Source: Proteobacteria bacterium UBA4457
GTDB taxonomy: Bacteria > Pseudomonadota > Gammaproteobacteria > Ga0077536
Assembly: GCA_002390205.1 (NCBI GenBank)
Contig: DGOV01000116.1
Location: 466 to 30,480 of the forward strand
Length of the DNA stretch: 30,015 nt
Direction of reading: 5' to 3'
Below, one piece after another: positions 15,721-23,291 of the stretch; within the stretch, counting starts at the first letter, position 1, and every line of letters starts with the position of its first letter. Below the pieces are notes generated by a model. That model worked only from the letters and a program-made list of their open reading frames with translations, was not told the DNA's origin and did not search any database. The position numbers and the translations under genes are program-made.

Positions 15721-17445
15721 ATGTACGATCTAGTTATTCGTGGCGGCACAATTGTCGACGGTACGGGCGACGCATCTTTCGTGGGTGATTTGGCGATTGA
15801 GAAAGAGAAAATAGTTCAGGTAGGAGGCGACATTGGTCCTGGTGAAAAGGAGCTAGATGCCGGCGGATTGTTAGTAACTCCTGGTTTCGTTGATGTTCAT
15901 ACTCATTATGATGGTCAGGCAACATGGGATCAGCATTTGACTCCAACTGGTTGGCATGGGGTGACGACTGTTGTTATGGGTAATTGCGGGGTTGGGTTTG
16001 CGCCAGCAAGACCTGATCAACACGATTGGTTAATTCAACTTATGGAAGGGGTCGAGGATATTCCAGGCAGCGCTTTAGCTGAGGGTATTAACTGGGACTG
16101 GGAAACGTTCCCAGAATATTTAGATGCGTTGGAGAAATTTGACCGGTCGATTGATATTGGGACTCAAATTCCTCATGGAGCTGTGCGTGCCTATGTGATG
16201 GGGGAACGCAGCGATCAAGTAGCGACTCCTGACGATATTGAAAAGATGTCGTTGATAGTTGAGGAAGCTTTGGGAGCTGGGGCGCTAGGATTTACGTCTT
16301 CTAGAACTATGCTACATAGAGCCAAAGACGGCGAGCCTGTGCCCGGTACTTTTGCGGGTCATGACGAATTGATGAGCTTAGGACGAGCATGCGGTCGAGC
16401 TGGACACGGCGTTTTTGAAATATCGAGTGACTTCGGATTGGGTGGGATGCACGGTCGGTTTCGTGAAGATGTCGATTGGATGAGCGCGTTGTCGAAGGAG
16501 ACAGGTTTGCCTATCAGCTTTATTCTAGCGCAGGCAAGCCATCACCCCGATGAGTGGCGAGAAATACTCCATTGGACTGAGCAAGCGGTATCCGCCGGTG
16601 CCAACTTAAGGGCTCAGGTTGCGGCGCGTCCTGCCGGCATGTTGATGAATTTTGACAATCCGATGCATCCATTTAAGGGCCACCCTACTTATTTGAAAGT
16701 TGCTGCCTTGAGTCTGGAAGATAAGGTAAAAGCTCTGTCTGTTCCAATGACTCGAAAGCAGTTGGTGGAGGAATCCAGCACGTTAAAAGGGAAGTTTGAT
16801 AGTTTCTTCGTCACCCACTTTGACAATATGTATCCTCTCGGCGACCCTCCTAATTATGAGCCGACGCCTGAGCAGAGTATTTCAGCTTTAGCTCAACGTG
16901 AGGGCAAAAACCCACAGGAAGTATTGCTCGACGCCCTGCTTGCGAACGAAGGTAAAGGGTTTGTTTACTACCCTATCATCAACTACGCAGATTCGAATTT
17001 TGATGCTATTCGCGAAATGCTCATCCATCCTCAGGCTCTTCTTAGTCTCTCTGATGGAGGGGCTCATTGTGGGGTGATTTGTGATGCAAGCTCGCCAAGT
17101 TATATGTTGACCCATTGGGTACGCGACCGTACCAGAGGAGATCGACTACCGTTAGAAGCGGTGATAAAAATGCAGACTCAAAACACCGCGGAGGCTTACG
17201 GGCTTTTGGATAGGGGTGTTTTAAAGAAAGGAATGAAAGCCGACGTTAACTTGATTGATCTGGAAAAGCTTACTTTGCATGCTCCGCAAGCTGTTAAAGA
17301 CCTCCCTGCGTCAGGTAGACGATTGATTCAAAAAGTGGATGGGTATAAAGCGACTATTCAGTCAGGCCAGATTACCTATCTAGATGGCGTTGCAACCGGA
17401 AATCTTCCTGGCCGACTAATTCGAGGTCCGCAGGCAAGGGTATAG
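15721..17445 (+). CDS. D-aminoacylase-like amidohydrolase (COG3653 type), first copy
   Basis: This 574-aa protein belongs to the amidohydrolase superfamily, near N-acyl-D-amino-acid deacylases, which cleave N-acyl or amide bonds in a metal-dependent TIM barrel. The small beta domain YDLVIRGGTIVDGTG starts the protein. The HxH metal motif is VDVHTHYDG (H60, H62), the bridging-Cys motif is GNCGVGFAP (C89), a later His-rich segment is QASHHPDEW, and the catalytic Asp is in LSDGGAH. I chose the ATG at 15721 with GGGGAC 4-5 bases upstream, over a TTG at 15709. It is paralogous to the gene at 18302 and begins a long run of plus-strand genes. The substrate is unknown. Confidence 0.88.
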   Translation: MYDLVIRGGTIVDGTGDASFVGDLAIEKEKIVQVGGDIGPGEKELDAGGLLVTPGFVDVHTHYDGQATWDQHLTPTGWHGVTTVVMGNCGVGFAPARPDQHDWLIQLMEGVEDIPGSALAEGINWDWETFPEYLDALEKFDRSIDIGTQIPHGAVRAYVMGERSDQVATPDDIEKMSLIVEEALGAGALGFTSSRTMLHRAKDGEPVPGTFAGHDELMSLGRACGRAGHGVFEISSDFGLGGMHGRFREDVDWMSALSKETGLPISFILAQASHHPDEWREILHWTEQAVSAGANLRAQVAARPAGMLMNFDNPMHPFKGHPTYLKVAALSLEDKVKALSVPMTRKQLVEESSTLKGKFDSFFVTHFDNMYPLGDPPNYEPTPEQSISALAQREGKNPQEVLLDALLANEGKGFVYYPIINYADSNFDAIREMLIHPQALLSLSDGGAHCGVICDASSPSYMLTHWVRDRTRGDRLPLEAVIKMQTQNTAEAYGLLDRGVLKKGMKADVNLIDLEKLTLHAPQAVKDLPASGRRLIQKVDGYKATIQSGQITYLDGVATGNLPGRLIRGPQARV

Positions 17446-17725
17446 TGACTTCCTGACAAGGGTATTCGATTAGACGGATATTCAGGTTATCAAGATACAT
17501 ATCTAGACTTGTGAGTGCCGGCAGAGATTTTGACTAATGCAAAAGCATATCTTTGCTGCCTGTTTTGAAATGACGGTCGTTTGATAATAATCAGGTATGG
17601 TGCTTGAAATCCTGTCGTTTGTAGGTCTAAAGTATTTTAAACGGCATAGAAAAACTTGAGGCTAATATAAAAACCTTAGAATCATCTAACGACCATCTTA
17701 ATGAAGAGAAAAAGGGGACTACATC

Positions 17726-18160
17726 ATGGTTACAATGACACTTGAAGAACGGATCACACGCTTAGAAGATATCGAGGCTATCAAACAGTTAAAGTTTCGA
17801 TACAGCCATATTTGTGATGACATGCACAATCCAAAGAACATTGCTTCCGTCTTTGCTTCAGATGGAATATGGGAGAGCGAGGCTTTTGGCGTAGCGAAAG
17901 GGCATGCTGAGATTGAAGAGTTATTCCGCGGGTTCGAGAAAATGTTTAGTTTCTCTCAGCACAACATGATGAATCCGATTATTGAGGTCAATGGGAGTAA
18001 TGCGACCGGTATATGGTACATCATGGGGCCATGGACTCAGACTGAAGGAAATAACGAGACATGGATGGCTCTGCGTTATGACGATGAGTACATCAAAATC
18101 GATGGGGAATGGAAATACAAGCATCTTAAAGTAGAGCTCAGGATGACTGCTGATCGCTAG
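17726..18160 (+). CDS. SnoaL-like/NTF2-fold protein
   Basis: This 144-aa protein has the features of the SnoaL_4 part of the NTF2-like superfamily, which includes dehydratases, isomerases and non-catalytic binding proteins. It opens with a charged helix, EERITRLEDIEAIKQLKFRY, followed by FASDGIWES, KGHAEIEELFRGF and the paired strands ATGIWYIMGPWTQ and GEWKYKHLKVELR. An AAGGGGA ribosome binding site precedes the ATG at 17726; a second ATG three codons on is possible. It lies between the two amidohydrolase paralogues on the same strand, so it may act on the same compound. The 280 bases upstream hold no gene that I can support. Confidence 0.85.
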   Translation: MVTMTLEERITRLEDIEAIKQLKFRYSHICDDMHNPKNIASVFASDGIWESEAFGVAKGHAEIEELFRGFEKMFSFSQHNMMNPIIEVNGSNATGIWYIMGPWTQTEGNNETWMALRYDDEYIKIDGEWKYKHLKVELRMTADR

Positions 18161-18199
18161 GCTATTCGTGCTCTAGTTAATTGAATGCTAACTGTTTTC

Positions 18200-18257
18200 G
18201 AACGTACGTTCTTGTTTTTTCATGCTATAGAGTTTAGCTTGGTTAACTAGTACGTAC
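18200..18257. promoter_or_regulatory. Two palindromes with a GTACGTAC/CGTACG core (operator candidates)
   Basis: GAACGTACGTTC at 18200-18211 is a perfect 12-base palindrome. GTACGTAC at 18250-18257 is a perfect 8-base palindrome with the same TACGTA-type core. They lie in the 141-base gap before the second amidohydrolase and the P450, about 48 bases centre to centre. Perfect palindromes of this size are typical binding sites for dimeric regulators such as TetR-family repressors. No regulator gene is present in the window. Confidence 0.45.
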
Positions 18258-18301
18258 AAATTTATATCTTTCAGTTAGCGTGATGCATTTTAGGGGGCGA
18301 A

Positions 18302-20032
18302 ATGAGCGAAGAGTTTGATCTGGTTATTAGAGGAGGACGTGTAATTGATGGCACTAGACTGCCATCATTTGTGGGTGACGTAGCAATTAGAGACGGAAAA
18401 GTTGTTGACAGTGGGTCTGTAGTTGGCAAGGGCAAAAAAGAAATTGATGCCACAGGTCTTGTGGTCGCTCCCGGTGTGATTGACGTTCACACCCATTACG
18501 ACGCTCAACTCAATTGGGATCCCTATGCTTCACAGTCGTGTTGGCATGGTGTAACTAGTGTAGTCGTTTGTCTTTGTGGATTTGGATTTGCGCCTGTTAG
18601 GCCTGAGGATAGAGAAAGGGCCATGAAACGCATGACTCGAGTTGAAGCGATCCCCTATGAGTCGATGAAAGAAGGCCTTCGCTGGGACTGGGAGACGCAA
18701 AGAGAGTTCCTGGATTCCTTGGAAACACATGGATTGGGAGTAAACGTTGCGAGTTACATCCCTCATTCTGTATTGAGAGGTTATGTTCTTGGAGAGGAAG
18801 ATTCGAAACGCGCAGAACTGACTGACGACGAGTTAGAGCAAATGAAGGAGTTGATGAGGGACGGTTATCGTGCAGGAGCTTTAGGGTTATCGACCGATCA
18901 CAACTTGATTGACCGAGATCATGATGGAAGCCTTCTTCCTAGCGGAATAGCAAAAGAGGAGGAGTTGATTGCACTACTTTCTGTAGCACGCGAATTCAAT
19001 GTAGGATCTGCAGAAGTGACGCCCCATAACTTACACTTAGGCGAGCCGGAGCAGCGTCTCCTCGAAAGATACTCAGATGCCAGCGGACGACCAGTGATCC
19101 ACAGTGTCGTGATCCATTCAAACCATATCCCGGATAAATGGAAAGATACCCTAGAACGTATTGAAGCATCTAACCAAACAGGACACCGTATTTATGGTTT
19201 GGCTGCGGTGCACCAAATAGGTTCTCTATTTAACTTGCTTGAGTACAACTTGTTTGATGACATGCCTGCTTGGAATGCGGCTTTGGCTTGTCCTGTTGAG
19301 GAACGTATTAAAAACCTATCAGACCCATCTATTAGGGTAAAACTTCAGAATGACATTGATACTGTTTTAGATAGGGTGTGGTCAGGTCGTTGGGACCGGA
19401 TGAAGGTCTATGAAACAACTATTGAAAAATATAACGATCGATTTATTAGTGAAATCGCGGAAGAGGAGAGCAAATCGCCCTTAGATATGTTCTGTGAGAT
19501 TGCTGTGGCTGAAAAATTAGAGACATATTTTTATATCGAAGATCAGTTGGGAGATGATCCTGACGCTAATGCAGAAATCATGAAAAATCAGTACATCATC
19601 CCTGGATTATCCGATGGTGGTGCACATACACAGTTCTTGTCTATGGGGAAATATGCGACGGTAGTGCTGTCTAAGCTAGTCCGCGATGACAAAGTTATGT
19701 CGTTGGAGGAGGCTCACTGGAGGATGTCTTATATGTCCGCGTCGGCTATCGGAATAGAGGGGCTTGGCACCTTGGAAAAAGGCATGCCTGCTGACATCAT
19801 GATCTATGATCTCGATAAACTAGAAGTTACACCAGACCGGCCCTATTACGAAACAATAATAGGTGGTGGAAAGAGACTTGTAGAAAAAGCAAACGGCTAT
19901 AGATACATGATAGTCAACGGAGAGGTTACCTTTGTTGATGGCGATTGCACTGGAGCTCTGCCAGGTAGAATTTTAAGAACCTCAGCCTATGAGCCGTCTT
20001 TAGTTCCTTCTTCAGGTCATGATCATGGATGA
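18302..20032 (+). CDS. D-aminoacylase-like amidohydrolase, second copy
   Basis: This 576-aa protein is a diverged paralogue of the one at 15721. It shares the openings DLVIRGGRVIDGT and SFVGDVAIRDGK, the HxH motif DVHTHYDAQ (H63, H65), the WDWET segment, and GLSDGGAHTQ near the end. The conserved NCG of the first copy is LCG here (C92 kept, Asn lost), and the region around the second His cluster is IHSNHIPDKW. This suggests a different substrate rather than a redundant copy. An AGGGGGCGA ribosome binding site precedes the ATG. The last 14 bases overlap the P450 start, so the two proteins are probably made together. Confidence 0.88.
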   Translation: MSEEFDLVIRGGRVIDGTRLPSFVGDVAIRDGKVVDSGSVVGKGKKEIDATGLVVAPGVIDVHTHYDAQLNWDPYASQSCWHGVTSVVVCLCGFGFAPVRPEDRERAMKRMTRVEAIPYESMKEGLRWDWETQREFLDSLETHGLGVNVASYIPHSVLRGYVLGEEDSKRAELTDDELEQMKELMRDGYRAGALGLSTDHNLIDRDHDGSLLPSGIAKEEELIALLSVAREFNVGSAEVTPHNLHLGEPEQRLLERYSDASGRPVIHSVVIHSNHIPDKWKDTLERIEASNQTGHRIYGLAAVHQIGSLFNLLEYNLFDDMPAWNAALACPVEERIKNLSDPSIRVKLQNDIDTVLDRVWSGRWDRMKVYETTIEKYNDRFISEIAEEESKSPLDMFCEIAVAEKLETYFYIEDQLGDDPDANAEIMKNQYIIPGLSDGGAHTQFLSMGKYATVVLSKLVRDDKVMSLEEAHWRMSYMSASAIGIEGLGTLEKGMPADIMIYDLDKLEVTPDRPYYETIIGGGKRLVEKANGYRYMIVNGEVTFVDGDCTGALPGRILRTSAYEPSLVPSSGHDHG

Positions 20033-21299
20033 TTCCACTTCGTCTAGAACTTGCCCCGTTTCTATAGAAAGTACAAGTTTGCTTGATGAGAAAATACTGG
20101 CAGATCCTTGGGAATTTTATGCCCAACTACATGCCGAATGTCCCGTGTATAAAATGCCGGAGACGGGTATTTATGTCGTCACTAAGCATGAAGATGTCGC
20201 CAGTATAATGAGGGATACAGAGACGTTTTCAAATGTAATTTTAGCGATGGAAGCATTACAGGGGGATAATGGTCGGCGTTATCAGGAAATGTTAAAAGAG
20301 AAGGGTTGGGAACATGTGCACGTACTGCACCGAACTGATCCACCGAAGCATGCTGGACATCGCAAGTTAGTCGATCGTGTTTTCACTGCCGCGCGTGTTC
20401 GAGATCTTGTCCCCGAAGTTGAAGCTTTAGCGCATGAGTTGATCGATAAATTTGTTGAAAAAGGCTCTTGTGATCTCATAAAAGATTTCGCTTTACCGCT
20501 TCCGGGAATGATTCTGGGTGAGCAATTAGGACTGGACAAGACGCAGTTCGCCCGATTTCAAAAATGGGCTCTAGCAATGCTTGCTACCAGTAATGAGATT
20601 ATGTCAGATGATAGATTGCGTGAAATCGCTGATATAGAACTAGATGCCCAACATTATTTGGCGAAAGTTTTTGAGGACAGACGCAATACACCTACAGGGG
20701 ATTTGATTTCTGATTTAGTTCATGTTGCCGAAGACGGTGAGGATCCGTTTACAGAACATGAGTTACAAAATCTTTTGAACCAGCTGATTACGGGAGGTTA
20801 TGAAACCACGACAAGTGCCATTGCCCACGGGTTGTGGCTGCTGATACAGCATCCAGAGCAGTATGAAAAGCTTCGCGAAAAGCCTGAATTGTTGAAACGG
20901 TTCGTAGATGAAACTTTACGGTTAGAAAGTCCGGTGCAAGGGATTATGAGGTCGGTAACGAAAGATACGGTACTTCGAGGGGTAGCGTTGAAAGCAGGTG
21001 ACACGTTGATTCTGAGATTTGGAGCGGCAAATCAGGATCCGGAAAAATTTGAATGTCCGAGGAAGTTTGATATTGAGAGAAAAAATGCCCACGCACATCT
21101 GTCTTTTGGGGGAGGCATTCATGCCTGCCTAGGTCAACAGCTAGCCAGACAGGAAATTCTCATAGGGATAAGGGTGCTATTGGAGCGTCTTGAGAATTTT
21201 TCTATTGACGCAGATTTTCCAGAGCCCGCTTATGTCTATAGTCTTAACTTTAGACCACTTAAGGCTCTACCAATTAAATTCACAAAGCGCGCGTTATAA
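20019..21299 (+). CDS. Cytochrome P450 (bacterial soluble type)
   Basis: This 426-aa heme monooxygenase has the I-helix motif ITGGYETTT (257-265), the K-helix ExxR as ETLR (E298, R301), and the heme-binding loop FGGGIHACLG with Cys370 as the thiolate ligand. It has no membrane anchor, as usual for bacterial P450s that take electrons from a ferredoxin. No ferredoxin or ferredoxin reductase gene is in the window, so the redox partner must be elsewhere. The start at 20019, or ATG at 20025, overlaps the amidohydrolase stop, with AGGT ahead. The coupling suggests that the P450 acts on the substrate or product of the amidohydrolase. The oxidation target is unknown. Confidence 0.93.
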   Translation: MIMDDSTSSRTCPVSIESTSLLDEKILADPWEFYAQLHAECPVYKMPETGIYVVTKHEDVASIMRDTETFSNVILAMEALQGDNGRRYQEMLKEKGWEHVHVLHRTDPPKHAGHRKLVDRVFTAARVRDLVPEVEALAHELIDKFVEKGSCDLIKDFALPLPGMILGEQLGLDKTQFARFQKWALAMLATSNEIMSDDRLREIADIELDAQHYLAKVFEDRRNTPTGDLISDLVHVAEDGEDPFTEHELQNLLNQLITGGYETTTSAIAHGLWLLIQHPEQYEKLREKPELLKRFVDETLRLESPVQGIMRSVTKDTVLRGVALKAGDTLILRFGAANQDPEKFECPRKFDIERKNAHAHLSFGGGIHACLGQQLARQEILIGIRVLLERLENFSIDADFPEPAYVYSLNFRPLKALPIKFTKRAL

Positions 21300-21376
21300 T
21301 AAGCTAGGACCGGATCTGCTCTCATTACCTCGCTAATATACGCCCCAGTATCGACGGCTCTAAAGGTGTTTTTCGT

Positions 21377-22150
21377 ATGAAAAGAATCGAATATTCGATT
21401 GATAGTGGTGCAGCCATTATCTCTATGAGCAGGACTCCGGTAAATGCTATCGATCATGAAATGATTGATGAAATACATGACGCTCTCCTTTCAGCTGATG
21501 CGGATAAAAACGTGCATGCGGTAATTATCACAAGCAGTCTTCGCCAAATGTTTTGCGGTGGAATGGATCTTAGAATGATCGCTGAAGGCGGAGTGAAAGA
21601 GTTAAGAGAGTTTGTATACAAGTTCTATATGAAAACTTTAGATATCCAATACTCCATGCGAAAGCCCACCATAGCGGCCATTAATGGGCCCGCTCGAGGA
21701 GCTGGGATGACGTTGTCTATTTCTTGCGATCTGATTTTGGCATCAGATGATATTGACCTGGGCTATCCAGAAGTTGATATTGGCTTGTTACCAGCCATAC
21801 ATTATGTACACTTGCCTCAGCAAATAAGTCGGCATAAAGCGTTTGAACTTCTTTTCTTAGGGAAGCCTATTTCGGCATTCGAGGCGCAAAGTTTAGGCAT
21901 AGTAAACAAAGCGGTTCCCAGAGAAGAACTGATGCTAGAATCCTTGAAAATGGCGACATCTTTTGCAGAAAAGTCGCCGAGTATTATGGCCCTAGGTCGG
22001 CAATCCTTCGTACGCGCTAATGATCTTGATTATCGTAGAAATATTGAGAATCAAATTGAAACTCTTTGTAATGTTTTTCAAACTCATGATGGGAGAGAGG
22101 GGCTTGCAGCGTTCCTTGAAAAGCGTAAGCCTGTCTGGAAAGATCAGTAA
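21377..22150 (+). CDS. Crotonase-family (enoyl-CoA hydratase/isomerase-like) protein with one catalytic Glu missing
   Basis: This 257-aa protein has the crotonase fold signatures: the oxyanion-hole segments MFCGGMDLRM (58-67) and INGPARGAGM (102-111), and the tail EGLAAFLEKRKP. At the position of Glu144 of rat enoyl-CoA hydratase (GGGCE) it has GAGMT, so T112 replaces Glu. The second Glu, E132 in YPEVDIG, is kept. One-Glu crotonases are often isomerases or act on other thioesters rather than hydrating enoyl-CoA. It lies 77 bases after the P450 with no strong ribosome binding site visible. The other crotonase at 26662 keeps both Glu residues. Confidence 0.88.
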   Translation: MKRIEYSIDSGAAIISMSRTPVNAIDHEMIDEIHDALLSADADKNVHAVIITSSLRQMFCGGMDLRMIAEGGVKELREFVYKFYMKTLDIQYSMRKPTIAAINGPARGAGMTLSISCDLILASDDIDLGYPEVDIGLLPAIHYVHLPQQISRHKAFELLFLGKPISAFEAQSLGIVNKAVPREELMLESLKMATSFAEKSPSIMALGRQSFVRANDLDYRRNIENQIETLCNVFQTHDGREGLAAFLEKRKPVWKDQ

Positions 22151-22224
22151 ATGATTTAGTGGTACAAATGGTTTGATTCGACGTTAAGATAATTTATAAA
22201 CCAATCATGGGTGGTGTAGACCCC

Positions 22225-22299
22225 TATCCTTGCCCTGCCGGAAGGATATTGTGCAGTCTCAGCACTAACAGAGTGTATAATTGTCCAACAGGGCTTTTT
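22225..22299 (+). promoter_or_regulatory. Possible structured RNA leader upstream of the kinase gene
   Basis: The gap before the kinase holds several pairings. TATCCTT (22225-22231) pairs with AAGGATA (22242-22248), a 7-bp stem with a 10-base loop. GTGC (22251-22254) pairs with GCAC (22262-22265). The loop of the first stem contains GCCCTG (22232-22237), which is complementary to CAGGGC (22289-22294), directly followed by TTTTT. The last pairing would form a pseudoknot or an alternative terminator-like stem, 18 bases before the ATG. This is a pattern seen by eye, not a recognised riboswitch class. Confidence 0.4.
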
Positions 22300-22312
22300 A
22301 TTAGATTATTTT

Positions 22313-23203
22313 ATGGCAACAAAGAATTTCGAAAAAAAATCAATATGTATTGGCGTAGCCGGAGACTCAGCTTCTGGCAAAGATACATTTGCGGATGCCG
22401 TGATCCAGCTGTTAGGTTCTGAGGCAGTGACTGTTCTTTCAGGCGACAATTATCATTTCTGGGATCGGGAGAAACCGGCGTGGGAAGTGGTTACCCATCT
22501 AAATCCTATGGCTAACGACCTGTCTCGGTATGCCCGTGATCTCGCTGCGCTTGCAGCAGGGGACAGCGTTGAAGTACATGAATATGATCATTCTTTTGGC
22601 CGGAGTAGCGAACTTTCAGTAATCGAGGCCCGACAAATCATAGTGGCTCAAGGCTTGCACGCTTTGTATTCGGTGGAAATGAGGTCCCGGTACGACTTGC
22701 AAATTTACTTGGATGTAGATGAGGATATTAGGCGGAAATTTAAAATCAAACGAGATGTTCGAGAGAGAGGGTATCAGCTAGATAAAGTTATTGCGACATT
22801 TGAGCGGCGTGAAGCGGATTCGATTGACTTTGTTCGACCGCAGGCACAGTACGCAGATGTTGTGTTTTCTATTAGGAGCGATAATTTCGAAGCCTTAGGG
22901 CGGGATTCATGCGAGGAAGATTTATCTCTATATCTTGAAGTAAAGAAAAAGAACAAACGATACTCTGAAGACTTAACAGCTAATCTTGAAAATGTTTGTA
23001 AACTAGATATAAGTCAAGACTTAGTCGATGGGACGCCTATCCTTAGGATACGCGGTGCCCTTACGGAGGCTTCTCTTTCGGAGGCAGCGGCTAATTTATG
23101 TCCCAAAGCACTTAACCTGACTAGGTATAGCCCTCTTTGGAAAAACGATATCGTAGGGCTTATACAGCTTATAACGTTGTACGAAATTGAACATCTAATC
23201 TGA
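22313..23203 (+). CDS. Phosphoribulokinase/uridine-kinase family P-loop kinase, substrate unknown
   Basis: This 296-aa protein has the Walker A motif GVAGDSASGKDT (14-25), a GDNYHFWD substrate-site segment, THLNPMANDLSRYARDL, a VHEYDHSFGR segment resembling the YxHxxG of the family, and the lid-like KIKRDVRERGYQ followed by RPQAQYADV. It should phosphorylate a hydroxyl of a sugar or nucleoside with ATP. It is longer than uridine kinase (about 210 aa); the extra C-terminal 90 residues form a mixed domain that I do not recognise. No RuBisCO or pentose gene is nearby, so a Calvin cycle role is unlikely. The ATG has no good ribosome binding site, and the leader may be structured. Confidence 0.8.
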   Translation: MATKNFEKKSICIGVAGDSASGKDTFADAVIQLLGSEAVTVLSGDNYHFWDREKPAWEVVTHLNPMANDLSRYARDLAALAAGDSVEVHEYDHSFGRSSELSVIEARQIIVAQGLHALYSVEMRSRYDLQIYLDVDEDIRRKFKIKRDVRERGYQLDKVIATFERREADSIDFVRPQAQYADVVFSIRSDNFEALGRDSCEEDLSLYLEVKKKNKRYSEDLTANLENVCKLDISQDLVDGTPILRIRGALTEASLSEAAANLCPKALNLTRYSPLWKNDIVGLIQLITLYEIEHLI

Positions 23204-23291
23204 GATCTAATGCTGAATATTTATTTACTTGGCTTTTGTTCTAAGACACATTATCCTCCACTAGTTCTTTAAGTATATATAGAGTTTCACT

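Noticed and set aside
17646..17740. A frame reading as a charged, coiled-coil-like peptide (IEKLEANIKTLESSNDHLNEEKK in parts) before the NTF2-like gene
   Set aside because: It has no ATG, GTG or TTG start after the preceding stop, and it ends just inside the next gene in another frame. Chance open frame is the simpler explanation.
20019..21299. Ferredoxin or ferredoxin reductase partner for the P450
   Set aside because: No Cys-cluster ferredoxin motif or FAD reductase signature appears in any neighbouring gene.
22207..22422. A 71-codon frame with three early Cys upstream of and overlapping the kinase gene
   Set aside because: No ribosome binding site, low-complexity product, and most of it overlaps the better-supported kinase gene in another frame.
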